From Verrucomicrobiaceae bacterium (GTDB lineage: Bacteria > Verrucomicrobiota > Verrucomicrobiia > Verrucomicrobiales > Verrucomicrobiaceae): 64,000 bases of DNA. Under the pieces are notes generated by a model. It saw only the letters and a program-made list of their open reading frames with translations, was not told the DNA's origin and did no database searches. The position numbers were made by a program, and so were the translations under genes. Of this stretch, positions 50,271 through 60,800 are shown piece after piece. Every line of letters starts with the position of its first letter. The stretch's first letter is position 1. The DNA is taken from NCBI GenBank assembly GCA_016795485.1, contig JAEUHM010000017.1, forward strand, positions 79,883-143,882. Direction: 5' to 3'.

Positions 50271-52172
50271 TTGAAGCACACTATGGCAGCAAACCTACAA
50301 CTGTTGTTCCGTAGAATGGTCCGCCAGCCATCCATTCTTTTGCTCTTCAGCGTTGGATTGCTGGGTATCACTGACTCATCTGCAAATGAGCCGCCGTGGT
50401 CATTCCAGCGCCTACAGCGGCCTGCCTTGCCAAAGGCGACAGACCCAACATGGCCCAAGCAGGAGTTGGATCTCTTCTACCTCGCCAAAAACAAGCCGCT
50501 ACCTGACGCGTCCCGCGCAACCCTCATTCGCCGAGTGGCTTTTGACCTGACGGGTTTGCCACCCACGTGGACTGAAGTGGAGGCGTTTGTTAATGACCGT
50601 GCTTCCGACGATGACGCTCTGGCCAAAGTGGTGGACGCTTATCTCAAGTCCCCGCGTTTCGGCGAACGCTGGGCACGTCATTGGCTGGATGTGGTGCGTT
50701 ATGCCGACAGTGTTGGCCGGACCTGGAATGCTCCCTTCACTTATGCATGGAAGTATCGGGACTGGGTTATTGACTCATTTAACAGCGACAAACCCTACAA
50801 TCGCTTTGTGGCGGAGCAGATTGCTGGAGACTTGATTCCAGCTAAGACAGTTGAAGAACGTAGAGACCAGATCATCGGCACCGGTATGCTGGCTCTCGGT
50901 GCCATGGACTTGAGTGAAGGCTCCGACGAGCGCTTTATCATGGATCAAGTGGATGATCAGATCGACGTCACCTCCCGAGCCTTCATGGGTCTCACCATCG
51001 CCTGCGCTAGATGTCACGATCACAAAACAGATCCGGTGAGCATGAAGGACTACTACGCATTGGCTGGCGTCTTCTACAGTTCACGAACACTTCCTGGTCA
51101 AGCTGCTAAATGGAACCTCACCGGAGCCGGCTACGTGGACCCAGAGATGCTGGTGGATCTTCCCGCCAAACTTGATGAGGAACTAACATCACCCAGCAAA
51201 CTTCCTTCTGGCATTCATTCCATGGGCGATGTGCAAGACTACTCCAGGGGAAACGGTCGCACCGCACCGCCATATGATGTTGATCCATTCTTCGCTATGG
51301 GCGTGCTTGAAGACAAGGCTCGCAATTGCGAGATCTGCAACGCAGGCGATCCATACGACCGCGGTGCTGCTCCACGTCGTGCTGGAATGGAGATCCCTAG
51401 CCTGCCCAAGCTTTCCGACGTCAAAGCAGGCGAATCCGGCAGAAAACAATACGCCGATTGGATGACACAGCCGACTCATCCACTGACCTCGAGGGTCATG
51501 GCCAACCGCATTTGGGCGCACTTGTTCGGCCAGGGCATCGTTCGCACCGTGGATGACTTTGGTGTCACCGGGGCCAGCCCATCAGATCCAGCACTTCTCG
51601 ATCACCTTGCCGTTCAATTTGTCACGGGTGGCTGGAGTGTGAAGAAACTCATCCGCAGCATCGTCTTGAGCCGCACTTATCGCCAACAACTTGCTCAAGC
51701 ACGGCGCATAGACTTTGAAAGCATTCGTGACGCCATGCTTTTCATTGCCGACCGTCTGGACACCTCACGGCCAGAGGGCATCCAAGTCTCTGGGATCGGC
51801 GGCAAAGGCAATACGGGCCGTGTTCGCGCGCTCATCGGCATGGAGTCCCCCTGGCGCACGATTTATCTTCCAGTTCTCCGCGACCTTCTGCCAGACGACT
51901 ATAGCACCTGGGACTTCCCGCCACCGACCCAGATCAAGGGTCAAAGAGATGTAACAACCGTGCCGCCTCAGAGCCTGTGGTTCATGAACAGCGATTTCAG
52001 TTCTTCGGTCTCTACAGATGCTGCCAACAAACTCAAGTCGATCGAAGCTGCTTATCAGGCCATTCTAGGCCGGGATCCAAGTGCAGAGGAAAGATCCGAA
52101 ACCTCCGACTTCGATACGGAAACCCTTGTGCAGGCCCTCTTTGCCACCGCTGAGTTCAGATACTTGTTTTGA
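50271..52172 (+). CDS. DUF1549/DUF1553 protein with a CxxCH motif (planctomycete cytochrome-type)
   Basis: 633 residues with a signal-like helix (ILLLFSVGLLGITDSSA). The DUF1549 (PSCyt2) part is marked by RRVAFDLTGLPPTWTEVEAF, FGERWARHWLDVVRYADS and CARCHDHKTDP. Its CARCH gives a CxxCH heme-c type motif (Cys245, Cys248, His249). The DUF1553 (PSD1) part has HPLTSRVMANRIWAHLFGQGIVRTVDDFG and SIVLSRTYRQ. These proteins are expanded in Planctomycetes and Verrucomicrobia and are often paired with DUF1501 proteins; biochemical function is not established. It is the fourth gene of the operon, 6 nt before its DUF1501 partner. Confidence 0.92.
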   Translation: MKHTMAANLQLLFRRMVRQPSILLLFSVGLLGITDSSANEPPWSFQRLQRPALPKATDPTWPKQELDLFYLAKNKPLPDASRATLIRRVAFDLTGLPPTWTEVEAFVNDRASDDDALAKVVDAYLKSPRFGERWARHWLDVVRYADSVGRTWNAPFTYAWKYRDWVIDSFNSDKPYNRFVAEQIAGDLIPAKTVEERRDQIIGTGMLALGAMDLSEGSDERFIMDQVDDQIDVTSRAFMGLTIACARCHDHKTDPVSMKDYYALAGVFYSSRTLPGQAAKWNLTGAGYVDPEMLVDLPAKLDEELTSPSKLPSGIHSMGDVQDYSRGNGRTAPPYDVDPFFAMGVLEDKARNCEICNAGDPYDRGAAPRRAGMEIPSLPKLSDVKAGESGRKQYADWMTQPTHPLTSRVMANRIWAHLFGQGIVRTVDDFGVTGASPSDPALLDHLAVQFVTGGWSVKKLIRSIVLSRTYRQQLAQARRIDFESIRDAMLFIADRLDTSRPEGIQVSGIGGKGNTGRVRALIGMESPWRTIYLPVLRDLLPDDYSTWDFPPPTQIKGQRDVTTVPPQSLWFMNSDFSSSVSTDAANKLKSIEAAYQAILGRDPSAEERSETSDFDTETLVQALFATAEFRYLF

Positions 52173-52178
52173 ATCGCC

Positions 52179-53501
52179 ATGAATCGTCGTCACATTCTTC
52201 AAACATCGTCCCTCGGCTTCGGCTGGCTTGCTTTGCAAGCGCTTCATGCGGAGAAGCCTTCCATGGTGAATCCTCTGGCCCCACGTCAGCCACATCATGA
52301 GCCAAAGGCGAAGCGCGTTATCTTTATGTTCATGGCCGGTGGTCCCAGCCATCTGGACACATTTGATTATAAACCGGAACTCGTGAAGAACGATGGCATG
52401 GGTAAGTTGCTCGGCCCTGTCATTGACTTCAAGCCGCGAGGGAAGAGCGGCCTCATGATTTCAGACGCCTTTCCCGAGCTTTCCAATCACGCCGATGACC
52501 TTTGCATTCTGAACGGCGTTAGGACCAACAATCCAGGGCATCACCAGGCGACTGTGGCCATGCACATTGGCTCCGAGATGTTCGTGCGTCCATCCGTGGG
52601 CGCTTGGGTGGTTTACGGACTTGGCTCTGAGGCACAGGATCTGCCAGGATTTGTGACCATTGATCCCATTTCAGATTTAGGAGGTGCTATGAACTACGGT
52701 TCAGCTTTTCTGCCCGCCACATTCCAAGGCACGCGCCTCAGTAGCGGAGCCGGCGGCGTCCCAAACCTCTCCAATCAGCGACTCAGCGCATCCGAGCAAC
52801 GCAAACAACTAGACTTCATCCAAAAAGCCAACGCACGTCTGCTGACAACCCAAACTGGTCACCCAGAGTTGGAAGGCATCGTGCAAAGCTATGAAATGGC
52901 CTGGAAGATGCAGTCGTCCGTGCCCGAAGTTCTAGATCTCGGCAACGAACCAGACCACATTCGTAGTCTTTACGGATTGGATGATCCCACAACGGAGCGC
53001 TTTGGAAATCAGTGTCTCATGGCCCGCCGAATGGCGGAAAAAGGCGTCCGCTTTATCCAACTGACCAGCAACGGTTGGGACCATCACAACAATCTCAAGC
53101 AGGCGATCACTGACCGCAGTGCGTCCATCGACAAACCGATCGCAGGTCTCATTGCTGATCTCAAGCAGCGCGACATGCTCAAAGACACACTCATCGTCTG
53201 GGGCGGTGAGTTCGGCCGCGGATCACATGGCGACAACGACCCTCGCAATGGCCGTGGTCACAATGCCAAGGGCTTCAGCATGTGGATGGCAGGAGGAGGC
53301 GTGAAGGGCGGGTTCAAATATGGCAGCACCAACGAGCTAGGGAACGAAGCCGCTGAGGGCATCATCGGCACCCACGATCTGCATGCGACCATCCTCCATC
53401 TTCTAGGCCTCAATCACGAGCGCCTCACCTTCCGTTACGCCGGGCGCAACTTCCGCCTCACGGATGTGGAGGGAGAGGTTGCAGAAGCCATTATCGCATA
53501 A
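52179..53501 (+). CDS. DUF1501 family secreted protein (sulfatase/phosphatase-superfamily-like)
   Basis: 440 residues. The N-terminus MNRRHILQTSSLGFGWLALQALHA has twin Arg and a short hydrophobic stretch, so Tat export is possible. DUF1501 landmarks: RVIFMFMAGGPSHLDTFDYKP, GVRTNNPGHHQATVAMHIGS, FIQLTSNGWDHHNN, VWGGEFGRGSHGDNDPRNGRGHN-like segment near 345-365, and GTHDLHATILHLLGLNHERLTF at the end. The family shares the alkaline-phosphatase-like fold with conserved metal-binding Asp and His residues. It pairs with the DUF1549/DUF1553 gene 6 nt upstream. Its 3' end overlaps the convergent oxidoreductase gene by 11 bp. Confidence 0.93.
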   Translation: MNRRHILQTSSLGFGWLALQALHAEKPSMVNPLAPRQPHHEPKAKRVIFMFMAGGPSHLDTFDYKPELVKNDGMGKLLGPVIDFKPRGKSGLMISDAFPELSNHADDLCILNGVRTNNPGHHQATVAMHIGSEMFVRPSVGAWVVYGLGSEAQDLPGFVTIDPISDLGGAMNYGSAFLPATFQGTRLSSGAGGVPNLSNQRLSASEQRKQLDFIQKANARLLTTQTGHPELEGIVQSYEMAWKMQSSVPEVLDLGNEPDHIRSLYGLDDPTTERFGNQCLMARRMAEKGVRFIQLTSNGWDHHNNLKQAITDRSASIDKPIAGLIADLKQRDMLKDTLIVWGGEFGRGSHGDNDPRNGRGHNAKGFSMWMAGGGVKGGFKYGSTNELGNEAAEGIIGTHDLHATILHLLGLNHERLTFRYAGRNFRLTDVEGEVAEAIIA

Positions 53502-54735
53502 ACCGATCTGGTGCACACAGCTCCAGATTCACTTCCGTCTTCTCTCTAGCAAGGATCTGCGTTACAAGACTCCCTGTGCCAGGACCCAGGCTCAGTCCCA
53601 TCATGGCATGACCGGCAGCCACTACGACGTTTCGCCAGTTCCTCGCAGCACCGATGTAAGGCATGCCATCGGGCGAGACGGGCCGCAGGCCACTCCATGG
53701 TTTGATGCCCTCAAAGTGCTTGCTCTCGAATGCCGGGAAATACTTTGGCATTGCTTGGGTAATACCTCCTACCCTCTGCCGATTGATCGAGGAATCGATC
53801 CCTGCCAACTCCATCGTGCCGCCCACTCGGAGCTTTCCGCCCATCGGCGTCACTGCCAGCCTTGCCTCTGTGCAAATGCTACAGAACGCGGGCAACTGGG
53901 GCGGTTGCTCCATCGTTAAGCTATAGCCCTTCCCAGCCTGCATGGGTAGCGCCAGGGTCAGAGCTTTGGCAAGCGCTTGCGACCAAACACCACCACAGAT
54001 CACAAACTCATCTCCTGCTATCTCACCTGAACTCGTTGTCAGACTGCGGACACGCCGGCCCTCCGCCACCACCCCGTTCACCTCTGTTGACCACACGAAC
54101 TTCACGCCAAGCTCCTCAACCGCAGATTGTAGGGCCGCCATGAAGTTTCCTGGTGTCAGGTGACTGTCTCCGGGGAATAACACACTGCCACAGACATCCA
54201 TGGTCACGCTTGGGTCCGTCTTTGCCGTCTCGGCGCTGTCCAACACTACCGCTTCCAGCCCAAGCGCGCGCGCCTTCTCGGCCATGTGAGCCTCGTCATC
54301 CAGCGTGCGCTGTTCTTTACACAGCATGAGTAGCCCTTTCTGCACGTGGTCAAACTTCAGCCCCATCGTCTGGAAGCAATGTTTGCTATACAAGCTCAGG
54401 TCGCGCAAAACAGGCGCGGCGGCATCCACCTGCTTCTGGTTTGCGGCCTTCCAGAACTCCACGCCCCATCTGAGAAGACCCAGATCCAGCCTCGGCTTGA
54501 TGTAAAAGGGCGAGCGCGGATTCCACATCCACTTCAAGCCCAGGGCCACCATCCCCGGAGCTGCTAGCGGGATGAAATGACTCGGCACAATCATCCCCGC
54601 ATTGCCAAACGAGCAACCGTCCCGCACCGGCCCACCGCGATCCACCACTGTCACGCGCCAGCCACGCTGTGCCGCATACAATGCTGTGCTGAGGCCGATT
54701 ACGCCTGCTCCAACGACAACCACATCTTTACTCAT
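53491..54735 (-). CDS. FAD-dependent D-amino-acid dehydrogenase-like oxidoreductase (DadA family)
   Basis: 414 residues. The FAD fold opens VVVVGAGVIGLSTALYAAQRG. DadA-type markers are GCSFGNAGMIVPSHFIPLAAPGM, the KGYSLTME segment, and the C-terminal GLRPVSPDGMPYIGAA with GHAMMGLSLGPGTG. The family oxidises D-amino acids or hydroxyproline-type substrates and passes electrons to the respiratory chain. There is no adjacent racemase. The gene is convergent with the DUF1501 gene and is preceded by 160 bp without a gene. Confidence 0.92.
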   Translation of the reverse strand: MSKDVVVVGAGVIGLSTALYAAQRGWRVTVVDRGGPVRDGCSFGNAGMIVPSHFIPLAAPGMVALGLKWMWNPRSPFYIKPRLDLGLLRWGVEFWKAANQKQVDAAAPVLRDLSLYSKHCFQTMGLKFDHVQKGLLMLCKEQRTLDDEAHMAEKARALGLEAVVLDSAETAKTDPSVTMDVCGSVLFPGDSHLTPGNFMAALQSAVEELGVKFVWSTEVNGVVAEGRRVRSLTTSSGEIAGDEFVICGGVWSQALAKALTLALPMQAGKGYSLTMEQPPQLPAFCSICTEARLAVTPMGGKLRVGGTMELAGIDSSINRQRVGGITQAMPKYFPAFESKHFEGIKPWSGLRPVSPDGMPYIGAARNWRNVVVAAGHAMMGLSLGPGTGSLVTQILAREKTEVNLELCAPDRFMR

Positions 54736-54895
54736 GTCTTAAAAGTTGCCGCTGCTGCCGCAAGTATCTTGGCAGAAGTCACAAACGACACTTGGAAAAC
54801 GTTCCAACTGTCACTGGAACACTCCTTAAATGGATCAGTCCACCTGTCGGAAGCGATGTATCTCAAATACACCGCTTGCCTGTTCGCGCGTCTCG

Positions 54896-57800
54896 TTATA
54901 GTTGATTCACTCGCTGTCCCAATGCGGGACTATGGAGAGCCGCGCCTGAATGATGACTGCTCGTTTCTGGGCACCAGAGAGTGTCTGGACAGAGCCAATC
55001 ATCAAGGGAAAGGCTATTAGTGGCCCCAGAGCGCTCCACTCCTTCACCAGTCAAGAAAACGGGGTGACCAGCGTGATCAAAATCAACCCTCTCCATCGGC
55101 TGGCCCGTGCTGCTCGACACCATCCTCACAGCACACGTGTTCGTAATGTAGGTTCCGCTGACATGACTATGCGGATAAACGTAGGTCCCGTTTCTGGAGA
55201 GAAGGCAGAGCCGCATCGGAGCACTGCTGAAATCAGCTTGCCCGTCCACAGCAGTAACTTTGATGCAAGCGCTGCCGTCGTAAAAGAAGGTGGAAGTGAC
55301 AGGTGCCTGGCCACTGATATGGAGCGTGCGAGTGCGGATGCGATTGTAAGCATCATACGTGAAGGTAGCCACCTCCTGGCCGGAGGAAGAGACACTTACA
55401 GGTCGCTGCAATGCGTCGTATACAAAGGTGAGAGGTGTTGCACCACCCAGGCTTGTTAATGAGCCGTTGTCGTTCCAGCCGACAGCCCCACGAGGCCAGG
55501 TGGTGTATTGCCCCATCTGTCGGTCACCTGGCGGTATGGTGTCGTTCATTGTATAGAGACCTGGGTTCCGGCCACCGGTGGTGGATAGGCGGTTGCCCTC
55601 AATGTCGAGGCTAAATACTTCGTTTAAAACCAAGGCGAGTTGCCCACCCGCAGCAGTTCTTGCGATGACTCGCTCGCCAGTGACACGGCCCAGGCGATCT
55701 AGAGTGTATTGATGACGGCGCAATGGCGGATCCGTGGCGTTACTGTATTCACAGGACTGCCCTACGCACCCTCCTGCCGCATCGCGCACCCAGGTCGTAG
55801 TTGAGAGAACGATACCATTGGCCCCTGTGACCACGGAGCGCACACAGGCATCGTAAGACAGGTCACCAGGAATGATCGCGGCGTCTCCTTCTGCTCGATA
55901 CTCATAGCTTGTGGAGACCCCGTTGCCTCGCGATTCGGTCGCCACGCGGTGCCCAGAGTAGGTGAAGGAGGCCACTGGCGTCGTGGCACCCGCAGGGACT
56001 ATGGCGGTTAGCCGCCCCTGGGAATCCACAGTTTGGTCGTACGCGACTCCATCGTATACTCGCCGGATACAGGCTTGATTTGCGTAGTCGTACTGCACCG
56101 TCTGACCATTTTGAGACTCGCTTAACAGATTTCCACACGAATCAAAGGCTCGGTGGATGGATGACGACCCCTGAGTGAGCTGAGTGCACAATCCCATTCC
56201 GTTATAGACGCAAACAGTTGACGGCACTGCCGCGCTGGAGGCATCGGTGCAGACGAGTTGCACCGTACGGCCTGCTGCATCGTAGCTAGCCAAGAGAACA
56301 GCGCCGTTTTGCCGTTGCACTTGGGTGCAGCGCCCCAGCGCATCAAACGCTGCGGTCTCAAAGGTGCCATCCGCATAATCCACGCGCACGCAGCGGCCGA
56401 GAGAGTCAAGCGTCTCGTTAGTGACGTAGCCAGTCGAGTCCGTGATGGACTTGCAGAGTCCTCCTGGATAGAAAACACTTCTCAACGGCTCCCAGTCTCC
56501 ATCTCCATCCACATCTGCCTCGATGATCGCGCTGAAGGGCCCGGCAACATTGCCTCCATCATACGCACACCGTAGCGGGGCACGCCCAGTCACGGAGTAT
56601 TGGCTGAGTCTATCAAATGAATCGAAGATCCAGTTCTCGTTTCGTCCACCCGAACTGCTCGAGACACAGCGGCCGAGTGCATCGAACGTACTGGCACTGG
56701 AGTAAGTCTTGTTGCTCCCTCCCGGCACACTAGCCAAGTCAATACGCGTGGCAGCAATAACGTTTCCGCATGCATCCGGCGAGAGAGTCACTGAGCAGGC
56801 ACCGTCGGTGCACGAGACGAGGCGGCCCGCGCTGTCATACGTGCATGAAGCCAGCGTGACACCATTCCGAACCACATTCATGATCAATCCCGCAGCGGAA
56901 CGGTCGCAAACGGTCGTCTCCACCACTTCTGGTGTCGATGAACCAGGCGTGAACCGAGAAAAGGTCATAGAGTCATCTTCTCGCTTTTCATCAAAGTAGC
57001 TCAAACACAGCTTGGTTGACTTTGCTGTGCCAAAACCTGAACTCAGACACTTCACGAACTGCTCAAGTGGCAACTTACACCGTGACATTAACACATTACC
57101 GCTGCTCCCGGCGACATCCTCCAGTTGACCAAAGAGGGAGCACGTCACGTAGCCTTCCGAGTCGTAATCGAACTGTTCCTCATTGCCCATGGGATCAACA
57201 CATGAATGCAGACGACGGAATCCATCATACGCACAAGTGGTGACGACATCGGAGCCAGTAGGCCCACCAACAACGGTGCAGCGTGTGACATCGCATGCAG
57301 GGCTGTAGTCAAAGCGCGTCTTGATGGCACTCGGTGTGCCCGCTGCTCCCTCCACACACTCAAAAGGCAGCCCACGCTCATCATAGCTGCACGCCACCAC
57401 TATGTCGTTAGGTTGGTCAATACATGCGGCAGGGCAGCGCGACTCCACGCATGCTCCGATGGCATCAAAGGTAAGAACACTGACACTGAAGTTGGACAGG
57501 CCCAACAAACTCAAGTCCGCTAGTCGAGCAGGAACGGGAACGCCTTCCAGCGTCACTGGGCGGTTCTCTACCGCGACGATGGAGACTGCCAGTGGGCAGG
57601 TTGCACTGTCACGAATCAAATACGTCGTGTAGCGCGGGTTTGCGCCATCAGCCACTCCGCTTGAAGAGCGATGATCCTCGTCTACTCGCTCAAGTAAACC
57701 ACCTGCGTCATAGGAGAAGTCGGTCTTGATGCTTTCCGGTCCGATGACACCCGTGGGATCGCAGGTCCAACGAGTTTCTTGGTCCAGACTGTTGTAGTCA

Positions 57801-60800
57801 CAATTGGTGACATAGCCCCGTTCGTCTGTAAAACTCACGGGACGACCCAACTCGTCCAACGTCCAACTCTGAGTAAGTTCCAGCCCAGTCCCGCTGGTCT
57901 TCTTGTCGCACACCACTCCGGTGCAAAAGCCCGAGAGTTCATCATAGACCAGTTGATCCCGAAATGATGAGCCTGGACCATTCTGAAGCGTGACACTGCT
58001 GAGCTGACCCACATCATTAAAGGAAAAGTCACACCCATCTCCTGCCACTGGCGTGCGGACTGCGACACAGGCACCATGAGAGTCATAACTGGCCGTGTAC
58101 ACTTGCCCTGAGGGAGTTGCTAGTCTTGTGCTAAAGCGGAAGTTGGCGGGGCTCCACATCTTCTGCTTGGTGCTAATCTTGGTTTTGCCCCCGGTTCCTC
58201 TTTCGCCGGATGGAGAAATGACACTCGACGACTTATTGGAGCGAGAAGAGTTGTGGTCCTGGACCCTGTTAGTGGAGCTGCTGTCGTAGTTGTTCACCAT
58301 CCAGCTCTTGGCCTTGCCCAAGCTTCCACCAGCACCACCTCCGGACGGAGAGATCACACTGGACGACTTATTGGAGCGAGAGGAGTTATGGTCCTGGACC
58401 CTGTTAGTGGAGCTGCTGTCGTAGTTGTTCACCATCCAGCTCTTGGCCTTGCCCAAGCTTCCACCAGCACCACCGCCTCCGAATGGAGAAATCACACTCG
58501 ACGACTTATTGGAGCGAGAAGAGTTGTGGTCTTGTACTCCCCATGCATCTGGTGACGGGAGACCGCCGGCCATCATCGCGCGTGCTGTGTTGCTCCTGGC
58601 CGCATTCTGATTGTAGGCACGTAGCACTGGCTGTCCCGGAGGAAGTCCATTGAGCCCACCGGCCAAAGTTTCCGCCACCGAGCCACCGCCAGTCAGGTAG
58701 GCCGCTGTATCTCCCTCCACACCACATACTGCCATGAGACTGCGAATGACTGGCTCTCCCGGAGGAAGCCCATTGAGGAATGCAATGCCGTCATCGCATT
58801 CCTCGCTGCCGATGGCATAGCTAGGGTCTCTTCCCGTGCGAGCTTGGTTGGGCTTATCCCCTGTCTCGAAATAGGACCTCACGGGATTGCGCTGCACGAT
58901 GCGCCCCTGAGCACTGCCGCCCCCTGGGTTTTTGCCCCCCTTCATGTTGAGTCCGCCAATCGGGTTGCCGCAAACAGCCGAGGGCGGTTCCGGCGCGCCC
59001 CAGCCGGGTAAATACTCGACGGACATGGTGCGCGCTTCACCGTTGGGCTCCTGTAAAGTGCAGACACGCACATTACCACGCTCCAAAGCTGGGCAATTGA
59101 CGCGATTCAGGTCACAGGCATACACACACCGCATTTCCAGGCCGTCGGATTCCACGCACCGGGTGCAGAGATGGTGTTGGTTGTAGGTGAATGTCGTTAC
59201 ATACGCTGAAGGATCACTAGTGCGCAGTTTGCCCGTGGGCAGATTCGTACTGGTTGTGACCGGAACTCCTGGCGTTGAGAAACCGGTGAACTCCATCACC
59301 TCCACAGGCCGATGTTGCCTGTCAAAAGTATAGCGGCACACCCGACCCAGAGGATCGTTGTCGTGCACGATGAGCCCGCTGCTGCTCAACTCATACGAGG
59401 ACACAAGGCTCGGCACCGCACTCGACTCGGTGCACCGTTCCGTCACGACGCAGTCAAAGTCAGCAGCCAGTGGATCCACTGCGCTTGAGTAGGTGTAAAG
59501 GCAGATCGGACGCCCAACTCCATCCCGGCAGGAGAGTAGATTGTTATCACACCGCACATCAGGACAACCCATGGAATACGTGAACGTAGTCGGCCCGGCC
59601 ACCGGAGGCACTCCACGTAGATGAGGGCAAGAGCACATCGCCAGCGTGCCGTTGTTTCCATTCGTGCTTGCTTGGTGGTAAGCAAAATCCACCACCCGGC
59701 CCGTGTGATCTTCCACCATGTTCACCAGTCCGTCTGGGCCACGGCTAAAGATCAGCCATTGGCCAAACTGGCTGCTCACCATACTCAGCAAGCCCCCGGT
59801 GTAGTCAAAGCTCACGCTCACCCCAAAGCTATCCGTGATAGCAGCTATCTTCCCCGCACCAGGAGCCGTACCCACCGGACGGAACACCCACCGTGTCTTG
59901 TCGCTAAACGTAAGCGTGAAGGTGTTACCGCTGAACCGCCCCACCCGGAACATTCCAGGACATGTGAAACTCCCATCCGCCTGCCGGATGAACGTGTCGC
60001 ACCGTCCGTCACCACCACACACCAGCACACGCGTGGCAGCAGCACCCGCATTGGCGGGGACGGTAGAGACGCTGATGTCGTAAGAGCACGTCCAATTAGG
60101 CCCAAAGAACGAACTTGAGCCACTGCTCACCTTTGACCTGTAAGTCAGCACACAATCCAGCGGCGGACCCGCAGGCACTGCCAGTGCGAGCGGACAAAGC
60201 TCAAAGCAGACCTCCCCAGGCAGGCCCATCCTCCTATTCTCAGTGATCTTTGGCTGAAATGACCGACCCCGCACCTCCTGGGCCAGCGCTTGATAAGCCT
60301 CGTATCCCTTCCTGGAGACTATCCTGCTGCTCGTCACCCCTAGCTCACTTCTTGCCATGTAGTGGTCGTAGCCCTTCCGTGAGCGGGCAGCTGACTGCAG
60401 GTCAGTCTGTGCTTGGTAATAATCGTAACCCCTACGTGACCGAGCGGTCGATTGCAGGGCAGACTGCGCTTGGTAGTAATCGTAGCCCTTTTTGCCCAGA
60501 AATGCCGAGATCATTGATGGCGGCAACTGCGGTGGTGCATCCGGGGCAAATCCCGTCTCAGTCACTTCCACGACCTGCCCCACCACACACACATCGTCAC
60601 CCGCAGCACTCACGATACTCGCCGCATACATCGCCCCCACGGCGATGCCCGCCATCGCCCCCGGAGGGATCACAGCCCTCCACAGACCCGCTTCACCCGC
60701 CACCGGCTCCAATACAAACGACATCGGAGCCTGCCCACTCGTACTCAGACGTAGACGAGCCCCACCCGGCAGGAGTTGACCCCTTACCAGTAGAGTCCCA

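Noticed and set aside
54577..55020. 147-residue plus-strand frame across the gap before the RHS gene end
   Set aside because: It runs antisense to both the oxidoreductase start and the RHS end and has no domain.
58212..58535. CRISPR-like array
   Set aside because: Only 2.4 units of 135/138 bp, with no short repeat/spacer alternation and in frame within the RHS coding sequence; no cas genes in the window.
59621..60118. 165-residue plus-strand frame
   Set aside because: Antisense to the RHS shell; no recognisable features.
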